Part shown: one piece after another, positions 54,862 through 64,000 of the stretch | Layout: every line of letters begins with the position of its first letter | Position numbering within the stretch: the first letter of the stretch is position 1 | Assembly: GCA_017506865.1 (NCBI GenBank) | Contig: JAFCMP010000074.1 | Span: 248,001-312,000, forward strand | Length of the DNA stretch: 64,000 nucleotides | Source: Tribonema minus | Taxonomy: Eukaryota > Sar > Xanthophyceae > Tribonematales > Tribonemataceae | Direction of reading: 5' to 3' | Made by a program: the position numbers and the translations under genes | The notes under the pieces: generated by a model | What the model was told of the DNA's origin: nothing | The model's input: only the letters and a program-made list of their open reading frames with translations | Databases searched by the model: none

Positions 54862-57296
54862 GGTGCTTGTGTGAAGTCCGCTGATGATGTTGCAGCTGCG
54901 CTGCTGCTGCTGTTGTTATTGTTCTTGACCAGGCTTGTTGTGTTGCAGTTGTAGCTTCAACTCTCCAGCTCAGAGATTGCCACACATGGAGCATCAGCAT
55001 ACAAGCAGTTGAGCACAGCAGATGTGTGTGCACGTGTGAAGACCACCCGCGCGCCACTGCCTGCGACCTGCGGCAGCGCCCGCCCGCCAGTCCGCTCCTT
55101 CAGCAAAGGCTAAGCAACCGCCATTTCAGCTGCCCCTGCAGCCGATAGCAGGCAACACGCAGGTGAGGAGTGACAGCGTGCAGGATAGTGAGCAATAGAG
55201 ACCGCAGGCGTGTTGTACGCCGCTGGCGGCACCAGCTGTTGTCGCAGCAGCCGCAAACGCTGCGCACATATAACCTTGAAGGCCACTTACTCCTGCAGCT
55301 CGCAACTGACATGGCATTGCTGCTGCGGCCTGCTGGCTGGTCGCATTACGGCATGGCCAGCCGCATGAAGCTCACGCCTACGCGGTATGCAGGTGTGCAG
55401 CGTCTTCCGTCACAGCAACAGCAGCAGCGCGCCCTTGCAGCTTCGCGTAGAGAGCTATTAACTGGTGACAATAGTGCAGCGGAGTGGTGTGGTGTGCATC
55501 TGTCTGAGAGCAAGTTGTATCACATTTTGAGCAAACCCTGCTTCACGCACATTACACAGTGCCCGCGCCGCTGACGCCGCCACGCTGCCGCCACAACGTA
55601 CCGCCGCCACGCTGCCACCGCCACGTCGCTGGCGGCACTGCTGCCGCCGCCGCTGGTTGGCAGGGGAGATGCTCGTATCGTCAAAGGGCTGCATGAGCAG
55701 GTGGGCAACGGGCACACGCTGTACACGCAGCCTTCCATGATTGGCGGCGAACTTGCTGTGCTCGGCGTCGGGTGCACGCAAGTGCTTCGCGCCTCGACTG
55801 ACAGCAGCGGGTGGTGGCTGCGTGATTGCACTTTACAACGGCAGCCCTCTGGTGCGACATGCGGTGTGCGGCGATTGCGTAAGGGCGACTTATGCGCGCA
55901 CAAAAGAACACTGTGTTTGCTGCCTTAGCAGGGATTGCCCCGCCTCACCTGTCCAGCGCACCAATTGCTGCTCCGCCCACGTTGCCCAGGCCTTGCGTGG
56001 CGAGTGCAGCAGTGGGCGCAGCGGCAGTGTGCGTGCGCTCATCTGTGGCGGGCGTGGAGGTAGATGGTGAGCAGGCGGCTCACTTTACGGCAACAGACCA
56101 GCGTGGCGGGCGTGCCCGCGCAGGATGCAGCTCGCCTTAAGCATCGCTGCGATGCACAGCCGCGTAGCAAGTCACCGGCGCCCAGTCGTGGTGCGGCACT
56201 CAGCTAGCGCGCTCGCATAGGCGCATGCATTGCGTTGTGTTGCGAAGGGCAGCTGTTGAAACACTGATTTTGTAGTTGACAAGTGCGAATGAATTTGTGC
56301 ATACATAAATGGACTTGCGCATGGACGTCATCGCTCTGGCCGATTGTGTGTCAGCTGCGTGCCATTACAATGCTATGAGCGTGTATCGAGCGCGGGTGCA
56401 GGCACAGAGCGCAACAGTGCAGCACTGCGCAAGCGTGAACGCTGCGCACGTCAAGAGATGGGCAGCCACAACGGCAGCAGTCACAGCGCTGCATCACTTC
56501 TTATCTCAATGAAATGACATCTGCGGTTGAGCACATGCAGGTCACCTCTCCTGAAGACACATTATTGTTGGGCAGGGGGTGTTTCTCACGTGATCTTTCG
56601 GCAAAAGCCAGTGGGTATCCCCTTCATATTCTTTTGCGATTGAAGTGCGATGCTTTTCTGTGGGTCAATCCGCTCTAAATTTCCCAGGACACGCAACGCC
56701 GGTTGCCAATACATATAATAAACCAAGAGTACACGGTCCTGCTGTCAAAGTACTTTATTGATGGGAAGAACTCTATATTTTGACAAACTTCATGTGCTAT
56801 CTATTCATCAATCAGTCCAAGTACTGTATTCGCTTCGATGGCGTGCAGAGACAAGCTCTCGACATTTGAAAGTGAATGTTAACCTCAAGTATGCCCACTC
56901 AATGACGCCTGAGGGATTTATTCAGGAGGTAGAAGCGAGGATTTTATTTGACACCATCATGATCCTGTCCGGACAAAATCATGATGTCCGTGCATCCTTC
57001 AAGCCTAAGCTCTCCACGTACTTCAAGACAGCGGGCAACATGGTTGATCTGGCTCACACTAGAGTTGTCATCTGAGGATAGATTACGCTCTTACAGCTGG
57101 TAGTCGTGCAGCCCACCTTTCAAAGTATCCGAACTTACTTGTCTTGACAAGAAGGGACTCCGCGCTGCACAGCTGGCTGGTGTAACCCTCATTCACCCCC
57201 CACACGAACTGACACTGCAATACCCCCATACGGGGGCATTCCATTGCAGGAGGTGGCCGACAATGTCCAACCAGGCCAGAGCTTCCTTATCGCATC
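54862..57296. other. Upstream region and unassigned DNA
   Basis: CCGCCACGCTGCC-type short repeats occur at 55575-55650. Plus and minus ORFs overlap without motifs. The plus-strand ORF 56758-57075 has no support. Confidence 0.35.
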
Positions 57297-57560
57297 TTAC
57301 CCTGCTACAGGGGTGTGCGCAACGCTACGCTGATACTCTCGTGTAAACTGAGTGGGCCTGCGCCCGTACGAAAACGCGTACCAGAGGAGCTCAAAGATGT
57401 TGTTTGTGGCGTTGAGGTCGCGATTCCACACAGTGCCCATGCATTCAGGTGTTTTTTTGGGGGGGGAGAACAAGATTCGTGGTTGTGCACGAGACAAACT
57501 TCACAGTTGAGCTTGAACATTGTTGAAAGCTTTCAGAAATCAGGAGATAGTCGTACCTGG
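57297..57560 (-). pseudogene. Fanzor/TnpB-like nuclease C-terminal fragment
   Basis: The minus-strand frame ending at 57297 reads CMGTVWNRDLNATNNIFELL. This matches the last RuvC motif of TnpB/Fanzor proteins (C...W-x-R-D-x-N-A-x-x-N-I) together with the final cysteine of the zinc ribbon. It is followed by the usual short basic tail with RRPTQF and TAA. Just upstream another frame gives LNCEVCLVHNHESC, a C-x2-C that suits the first half of the ribbon. The two frames are split by an eight-base/seven-base homopolymer (C8A7 on the minus strand, 57452-57466). Fanzors are RNA-guided DNA nucleases of eukaryotes, often carried by transposons. The RuvC-I and -II parts were not found within 1 kb upstream, so this is a decayed end or the last exon of an intron-containing gene. 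Confidence 0.6.
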
Positions 57561-58240
57561 CGTTTTGCTTTGCCCTGTGGAACCTATTTTGGGACAAAAG
57601 ATTTGTGGGATGGTGCATCAAAACCTTCAACATGTTTGGGCCAGCCTGGCCCAGATATCTCGTGGGCCAGGTAGGCCACGTCATCAGCTGAGAACTGCGC
57701 TGCTGCCGCACCCGAAGGGACACTCGTTGTGCCCAAGAAAGCGCCCTAGTGGCAATAGGACACCTGATACACCAGCAGAGCGGTGGGCGAAAGGCGTGAT
57801 GCCTACGGAGCATGCTTGTCAGCCTGTCTCGATGCATTCAATCAGCTACACGGAACGCCTTTAGCCTCGTGTGTATATTTACGGAATGTATTGCTGGCTC
57901 TGTGCTCTATCGGACACTCTGTCTGCTTTGGTACCAAGAGCCGCTATCTGATGCTCATATTGTTTTCCTGCTGCTTGCAGGACGGTTGAGCTGAGACCGG
58001 AGCTGCCGAAAGGAAGGTTTTGGCCAAGGTGGACAAAAATATGCTGCAGAATCTTGCGAAGGCAGCATGATGGCACTTCAAAATCATGAGGCGTCATGGT
58101 CTTCATAGTTGGCAATGAAACGTGAGTGCGCGATGCTGATTTGCTTGCAGCTAATGAAGTTGGTGCATCAAATCTGCAGGGCACCTGCTCCTGATGTGGG
58201 GATCATGAAAGCACCTAGGCGTTGCATAAGTCGCTTGTGT
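57561..58240. other. Possible upstream remains of the Fanzor-like gene
   Basis: Minus-strand frames such as VPSGAAAAQFSADDVAYLAH (about 57680) and VLQAAGKQYEHQIAALGTK (about 57930) look coding-like, but I cannot tie them to RuvC motifs or splice sites. Confidence 0.3.
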
Positions 58241-58696
58241 GACTCCATTTCTTTGTGTACACATGGACGGCTATGCTGCTGGGGTGGGGGAGGACGCAAA
58301 GGTCAAGCACCACACCGGCACCTTGACGTCATCTTGGGCCTTCGTGCCATTCGTGCAGGAGTCGTACGGACGGCTGGACAAGCAGACAAGACTTTTCGTC
58401 GAGGAGTTGGCAATGCACTCAGCACTGTGCTCAGGGGGGGGGAAGGCAGATGTGTTGCGCAAGGCCGGGCTAGCTAAGCGTCAGATCCTCATTGAGCTGA
58501 GCATGTCGTTGGCACGGGAGTTGGCGGAGCGCATCATGGCGTACACACGCGGAGCTCGAATGTTAGGCTGTGTTGCAGCGCCGGTATCCAAGCTCCTAGG
58601 GCGCAGTGCAGACTAGGCTGCTGCGTGACGCAAACTTTTCGATTGCATAGGCAACCCGGCCTCCCTTGGGCCTTTATAAATACAAGTCCATAAGTA
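58241..58696 (+). mobile_element. LINE-type tail element, copy 3 (456 bp, frame intact)
   Basis: Same boundaries as copy 2. Its frame is open from HMDGYAAGVGEDAKV through FVPFVQESYGRLDKQTRLFV, then AKRQILIELSMSLARELAER to RSAD and TAG. A 78-bp non-coding tail ends TATAAATACAAGTCCATAAG. The FVPFV-E-(S/T)-(Y/F)-G-R stretch is the C-terminal signature I associate with LINE-type reverse transcriptases of algae. Confidence 0.82.
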
Positions 58697-59168
58697 CAAC
58701 AATACTGACAGTTGTTTAATTCAAATATATTATATTATTCTAATATTATTAGGAAAAAGTCTGAGCGACTTTCAGTCAGCTGAACAGCAAACCTTGTGGT
58801 CGCTTTCTGTGAGACTAATACCGACAAGTCCGATTGGGGGTGTGCAGTCGGGAATTTTATTTGAGTCATCATGAGTGCAGGCGTTGTTTTCTGCAGTATT
58901 GTGTGACGCGTAACTGCACTTGACTGCTGGAGTTGTGTAGTGTTTGACATACATGATGATCTCAGACATGATGTGCTCTCAGACATGATGCACATGGTGT
59001 TCTCAGACTTCAGGACGTGATACGAATGATGATCTCAGATGAGATGTGCATGGCGATCTCAGACATGATATGCATGATGAGCTATACGTCGTACTACCTC
59101 AGAATCTGAAGTACGCACGCTATGGCTTACACAGCATTCATGCTTATCCTGCCGAGTGCCAAGTACAC
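58697..59168. other. AT-rich spacer between two element copies
   Basis: AT-rich at 58715-58755, then repeated TCTCAGACATGATGTGC / TCTCAGA(C/T)(A/G)TGA words at 58960-59070. No gene. Confidence 0.5.
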
Positions 59169-59369
59169 AGCATGTCGTTGGCACGGGAGTTGGCGGAGCG
59201 CATCATGGCGTACACACGCGGAGCTGGAATGTTAGGCTGTGTTGCAGCGCCGGTTTACAAGCTCCTAGGGCGCAGTGCAGACTAGGCTGCTGCGTTGACG
59301 CAAACTTTTCGATTGCATAGGCAACCCGGCCTCCCTTGGGCCTTTATAAATACAAGTCCATAAGTACAC
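59169..59369 (+). mobile_element. LINE-type tail element, copy 4 (3' 200 bp)
   Basis: From AGCATGTCGTTGGCACGGGA to the common end TACAAGTCCATAAGTAC. It is nearly identical to the end of copy 3 only 500 bp away (same TTAGGCTGTGTTGCAGCGCC), with a 4-base difference at GGTTTACAAG. A local duplication of copy 3 or a closely related recent insertion is likely. Confidence 0.85.
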
Positions 59370-59674
59370 AACAACATGACATTCGGTCACTCCAGCAGAC
59401 ACAGTTGACCCAATAACCACCTTGTAGTTGGTTGACATACTAAACACAAACGACGCAATGTACACAATTTGACACCTTGGAACTACTGCAGCAGCCAGGT
59501 CTCACAAGTATCACTGCGTGGGTTTGCCCACGTCGCCGGATGAGACATATGCAATGGACTCAGTTGAAGCTCTTGATATTATTGCGTGTAAGTGAACCAA
59601 GAAATTCTTGTTGCTCACTTGTGTCCGACAATGCCTGCATGTCAGTCAAGCACTTACAGCATTGGGCTTAACTG

Positions 59675-62600
59675 CTACCACCCCAAAGCTGTTTTGATGG
59701 CAAATCCATCATCAGGTGGTGATATTTTGCGAAAAGGATGCGCGTGAGTCTCGCATGTCTGCTGGAGCACGGCGACATGCTCGTCAGTGAGAAATTGTGT
59801 CAGCCAGATGTAGAACTTCAAGCCACCATCACGCAAGACACCGAAGGCGCTTGTGATGACAGGCGCCTTGGTCCTCACGGGAAAATTCAAGGCGCCAGAG
59901 CTCGCTTTGTCTCCAAGATCAGCCTCGTAGTCTGGCACTACGTCGTTCGCATTGATGTTGCGGCCCCACATACGTTGAAAGCTACTCGTGAGCCACTTTG
60001 CGAAACTGATCCCAATTGTATTGGTGAGGGACTCGTTCTGTATCCTCTTGGACAGAATTCGAGTGCGAAGGGTAGAATTGTTTCTAAAAATCACACAGCT
60101 ACACTCCATCAAAGGAGAATCTGGCAATTTACGTGCAGCCTTTCTCCAGGTCTTCTTTCTGTACGTCCTGACAGCATCAGGTTCGCCATGATCAAGAGAC
60201 TTGGGGAATGGCAACACTCCCACTGCCACCTCGCAGAAGTGAGCTACGTCGCAATTCACAAAGCCCTCCTCCACTTGAATGCCTTCGGGGAACTTGGTCC
60301 ACACACCAGGCGCCGTACCTTGCTTCGGTGTGGGTCGCGTGTACATGGCGACATTGAAGCCGGCATTGTCGCACACGGGAAACCGCAGTTTGAGTGGGGC
60401 ATCCCCTTCCGCGACTCTTGCACCATCTGGCCTACGTACGGCCGGTGCGAGCATGTACGCCCCATCTTCAGCAATGCAGCCGTATAAGTTTGGGTCGAAT
60501 ATAATGGCGACAGGCTCCGGGAGGGCGATGGGCTGGTTGCCGAGGGGAACGCTCAGAGTGATGCCTTCGATGAGCTCGTGCGTGTAGGTGATGCCGGGCT
60601 CCAGCACCCCACAGGCCAGGACAAATTTGCCGTCGTCCGGTGAGTCCGGTACCTGAGGCGGAGAGCAGACATGTGAGTGCGTGAAATGGATGAGTGACCC
60701 GGATAGACAGAAATAAATATGTTACAGTTGCACCCTCTTTGAAGCTGCGGAGCAGCTTAAGACTCATCGCCTTGCAAAAGGACCAACACGGATGATGTCA
60801 CCATCAATCACATCAGCAACAGCAATAAGACTCATCGCCTTGCAAAAGGACCAACACGGATGATGTCACCATCAATCACATCAGCAACAGCAATACAGTG
60901 ACGTCTGAACGCAGAACACGCTGCAACGCACACTACTTATGCTTGCGCGTTAGCCTATGTCTGATTAGTTGCACAGACATATCACCACATTTCATACTAT
61001 ACGTCTCTGACGGCATGCGCGTGAAGCGTGCATGTTATGCCGCCACTTCGTACCGTTTTCAACGTCGCCATGACCGTGGCTGTAGAGTGCTTCTGGTCCG
61101 ATACATCTTCGGAGGACTCCGTTGAGCTCAGTTTCTCTGCAGCCGCCTTTGTGCCCGACGCCAACTGGCGAATCAAAGTCACCTGCAAAAGTTGCCATGT
61201 GCAACATGTCAAAGAAATCAGTCAAGCAGGACATCAGCATCACAAACCCAGCCTGCTTGGTGAAAGCGGCGAACAAATGCAAACGTATCTGTCACATATG
61301 CGTGGTTGTACTCCCTCGTCACCTGTGATCCTGTGAACGTGCTCTGGTCACGCTCGAGTTGTTCTGCTCCGCCCCTGCCTTGTTGCTTGACGTATTGTTG
61401 GCGCAGTGAGAATTCAAAAGCCGTGCACCCAGAGAGCTCGAGCCACGTGAGTGACGTCAAGCCGCTGATGCCCGAGACGTCCGTGAGCGCCCAGCACCCA
61501 GACAAGTTGAGCCGCGTCAGTGACGTCAAGCCGCTGACGCCTGAGACGTCCTTGAGCGCTGAGCACCTGCTCAAAATGAGCTCCTTGAGTGCAGGCAAGC
61601 CGCTGATGCCAGAGACGTCCTTGAGCGCATGGCAGTCGGTCAAAGTGAGCGTATGGAGTGCAGGCAAGCCGCCGATGCCGGAGACGTCCTTGAGCGCACG
61701 GCACTCCACCAACCTGAGCGTATGTAGTTTAGGCAAGCCGCTGATGGCCAAGACGTCCTTGAGTGCATCGCACCCGCTCAAAGTGAGCGTATGTAATTTA
61801 GGCAAGCCGCTGATGGCCGAGACGTCCTTGAGCGCATCGCACCCGCTCAACGTGAGCATACGGAGTGCAGGCAAGCCGCTGATGCCAGAGACGTCCTTGA
61901 GCGCACGGCACCACTCCAAAGTGAGGTCCCTGAGTGCAGGCAAGCCGCTGATGCCGGAGACGTCCTTGAGCGCATCGCACCCGCCCAAAGTGAGCTCCTC
62001 CAGTGCAGGCAAGCCGCTGATGCCGGAGACGTCCTTGAGCGCGTCGCACGACTCCAAAGTGAGCACATGGAGTGCAGGCAAGCCGCTGATGCCGGAGACG
62101 TCCTCGACCGCGTTGCACAAGTCCAAAGTGAGCGTATGGAGGGAAGGCAAGTCGCTGATGCCAGAGACGTCCTTGAGCGCATGGCACCTGTCCAAAGTGA
62201 GAGTATGGAGTGCAGGCAAGGCGCTGATGGCCGAGACGTCCTTGAGCGCATGGCAACCAGCCAATTTGAGCGTATGGAGTGCAGGCAAGCCGCTGATGCT
62301 AGAGACGTCCTTGAGCGCACGACACTCGCTCAAAGTGAGCTCCTCGAGTGCAGGCAAGCCGCCGATGCCAGAGACGTCCGTGAGCGCATGGCACGACTCC
62401 AAAGTGAGCGTTTGGAGTGCAGGCAAGCCGCTGATGCCAGAGATGCCCTTGAGCGCACCGCACCAGCGCAAAGTGAGCGCATGGAGTGCAGGCAAGCTGC
62501 TGATGCCAGAGATGTCCTCGAGCGCGTTGCACTCGCTCAAAGTGAGCGTATGGAGTGCAGGCAAGCCGCTGATGCCAGAGACGTCCTTGAGCGCACGGCA

Positions 62601-63532
62601 CCCGCCCAAAATAAGCTTCTCGAGAGCAGGCAAGCCGCTGATGCCGGAGACGTCCTCGAGCGCACGACACTCGCTCAAAGTGAGCGTCTGACAAGCCCTT
62701 TAGCGACGGCAGCTTCTCCAGCGACGAGACATAAACCTTGTGGTACTCCAAGCGATCTCCATCCATCTCATCGCATCTGCTCCTGGTAGCATCTCGCGGC
62801 ACGAGCTGGGTGCACGTCGTCCACTCTTGCAAGGAACGATAGAGTCCGAACGCTGTATTCAAAGCGCCCACGTCCTCCTTTGTCAGCACCGGTCCTGCGA
62901 GCAAGACAGTCGTAAGTGGCGTCGCACAAGAGCACGTTAAGCTACGCCAGCAGAACGAGGTGCAAACTGTGCTGGCAAAACGCGCGCACAGGCAAGTGAA
63001 GCTAATAGGCTTGATACTGCAATCGATCCACCCAAGGCAATCGGAAGATGCACACCATCGCCCACTGAAAAGAGGCGTCAAGTCCGATCTATGTCCTAGG
63101 CACAGATTGTGTCATGAACCCGCTAAAAAGCGTACCTTCCGGTGCTTTTGGCTGCGAAGATGCCACATCAGTCGTGCCCTTCCGATCGCTTGCATCTTCC
63201 AGAGCTGCTACTGTTGGTCCTGCGAATTTTAGGTCAAAAGTGGCGTCGCCTGAGAGCACATTCAAGCGGAAGCCAGCTGCGAGCTGTGCTGGCAAAATTC
63301 AATTTCATGCCAAGCTGAAGCCAGATGGCTCGATGACTGCGACCGCTTGAGGCAAGCGGAGGGTGCAGCATCATGTTGCTGTCGATGGCCGAGTGCACAG
63401 GTGTCAAAAGCTGGTGAAGAGCGCACCTTCAGCTGCTTTTGAGTGCGGAGATGCCACATCAGCAGTGCTTTTCCGATCGCTCGCATCTGCTTCGGTTGCT
63501 GCTGCTGCGTCGCTGCTGTCTTTCGCATCCAT
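59675..63532 (-). CDS. Leucine-rich-repeat protein with C-terminal domain, frameshifted
   Basis: Five exons: 63532-63427, 63219-63136, 62894-61323, 61182-61054 and 60652-59675. Phases agree (1, 1, 0, 0), and the total is divisible by three once one base at 62691 is discounted: about 955 residues. Exons 1 and 2 are related (EADASDRKSTADVASPHSKA; LEDASDRKGTTDVASSQPKA). Exon 3 encodes a 70-residue lead (VLTKEDVGALNTAFGLYRSL), then at 62691 an extra base shifts frame between SLEKLPSLKGL and QTLTLSECRAL. After that come 18 repeats of 23 residues with consensus ALKDVSGISGLPALHTLTLS-C, a curved LRR array of the kind found in many protist surface or intracellular recognition proteins. Exon 5 carries an unrecognised domain (PVAIIFDPNLYGCIAEDGAY; EGFVNCDVAHFCEVAVG) that vaguely resembles ZU5-type beta-sandwiches. 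Ends at TAG. The ATG at 63532 gives the right phase. Confidence 0.8.
60759..60894. repeat. 68-bp tandem duplication in LRR-gene intron
   Basis: Two identical 68-bp units (AAGACTCATCGCCTTGCAAA...) start at 60759 and 60827, inside the intron between exons 61054 and 60652. Confidence 0.95.
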
Positions 63533-64000
63533 CTCCGACAAGGCCTTGCATGTGCAGCAGCTGCTGCGCGCCACTCAGACTCGACTGCAGTCGCACTGCT
63601 GCGCTGCCTGTGTGGTGGTGTGCCAACCACAGAGGGTGAAAGTGTGTGAGACCCAGTCTCAACCTTGACTTGAAACAGCCGGAAATGCCCACTGCCTGGT
63701 GCCGTGGGAGGTGGACCGGAGCGCCCTCCCCAAGTGCAATATCACCCTGATATGCAAGCGTGGCTAAACAGGTAGAAGCAGAAGAAGCTGTGCCATGTTG
63801 AAGGTTAAAGTCGTGTCTGATTACTAAGCCCTACAGCGTTCCCGCACACAGTTGAAGTACGACCCAAGGGGAAACCCTCTTTTTAGGTTGAACTAGCCAG
63901 ATAAGGGGGCCGCTTTACGACATACGCCCCCATCCATCGACTCCCAGGCGCATGGATCAAAGAAAAGCGGCCAGTCAAATAACAACACTGTGCGCCGTGC
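63533..64000. other. Upstream region of the LRR gene
   Basis: No confident exon. GGGGGCCGCTTTAC at about 63906 and AAAAGCGGCC at about 63963 can pair across a 45-base loop that itself contains ATCCAT/ATGGAT. A promoter or further 5' exon could lie here or beyond the window. Confidence 0.4.

Noticed and set aside
59738..60487. 249-codon plus-strand ORF
   Set aside because: Antisense shadow of the last LRR-gene exon, whose splice phase and domain-like blocks support the minus strand.
61306..62691. 461-codon plus-strand ORF across the LRR region
   Set aside because: It is the complement of the repeat array. Its Ser/Pro/Glu-rich, low-information translation is a shadow of the minus-strand LRR frame.
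1..64000. CRISPR array, rRNA genes or bacterial operons
   Set aside because: No spaced direct-repeat array, no rRNA core sequence and no adjacent intronless genes were seen; the tandem repeats here are contiguous duplications.

Overview
This window is nuclear DNA of a eukaryote, most likely a unicellular or filamentous alga or another protist. It has no bacterial-style operons. The real coding segments are short and mostly GC-rich. They are broken by GT-AG introns, with a few GC-AG introns, of about 140 bp to nearly 3 kb. Splice phases agree across almost every junction I rebuilt. Most of the sequence between exons is mobile-element debris, short tandem duplications and unexplained spacer. 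I cannot name the species. Degenerate CCCTAA/TTAGGG-like tracts, LINE-type tails, a Fanzor-like fragment and an LRR protein of protist style fit an alga, but none is decisive.

Layout. 0.6-1.0 kb: a 434-bp element with terminal inverted repeats. 1.8-9.3 kb (+): a helical gene with a hydrophobic hairpin, in which several exons have a decayed copy just downstream. 11.5-14.3 kb (-): a four-exon ankyrin-repeat gene. 16.4-18.5 kb (+): a two-exon type II membrane protein resembling a glycosyltransferase. 20.1-22.7 kb (-): a carbohydrate sulfotransferase. 22.7-27.2 kb (-): a multi-exon helical protein of unknown function.

27.6-38.2 kb is the centrepiece. It is a structurally complete Mutator-like DNA transposon (MULE) of 10,579 bp, with ~75-bp terminal inverted repeats and a perfect 9-bp target-site duplication. 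It carries a 12-exon transposase gene (KOW/Tudor-like N-terminal part, MULE transposase core, SWIM zinc finger) and a second, unrecognised gene. A diverged copy of the 0.6-kb element sits in one of its introns.

38-59.4 kb is repeat-rich. It holds a tRNA-like sequence, perfect hairpins, two unrelated Ty3/Gypsy fragments, and copies of a short element carrying the tail of a LINE-type reverse transcriptase. It also has a 371-bp tandem duplication containing inverted heptamer satellites, a four-exon gene with a signal-peptide-like start and a 4x7-residue repeat (52.9-54.9 kb), and the C-terminal end of a Fanzor/TnpB-like nuclease (57.3-57.6 kb). 59.7-63.5 kb (-) is a five-exon gene of about 955 codons: tandem-duplicated first exons, 18 near-identical 23-residue leucine-rich repeats, and a C-terminal domain. 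One extra base near the start of the repeats breaks it.

Several genes carry single-base frameshifts, some in homopolymers, or lone in-frame TAA codons. Pseudogenisation and assembly error cannot be separated from this sequence alone.
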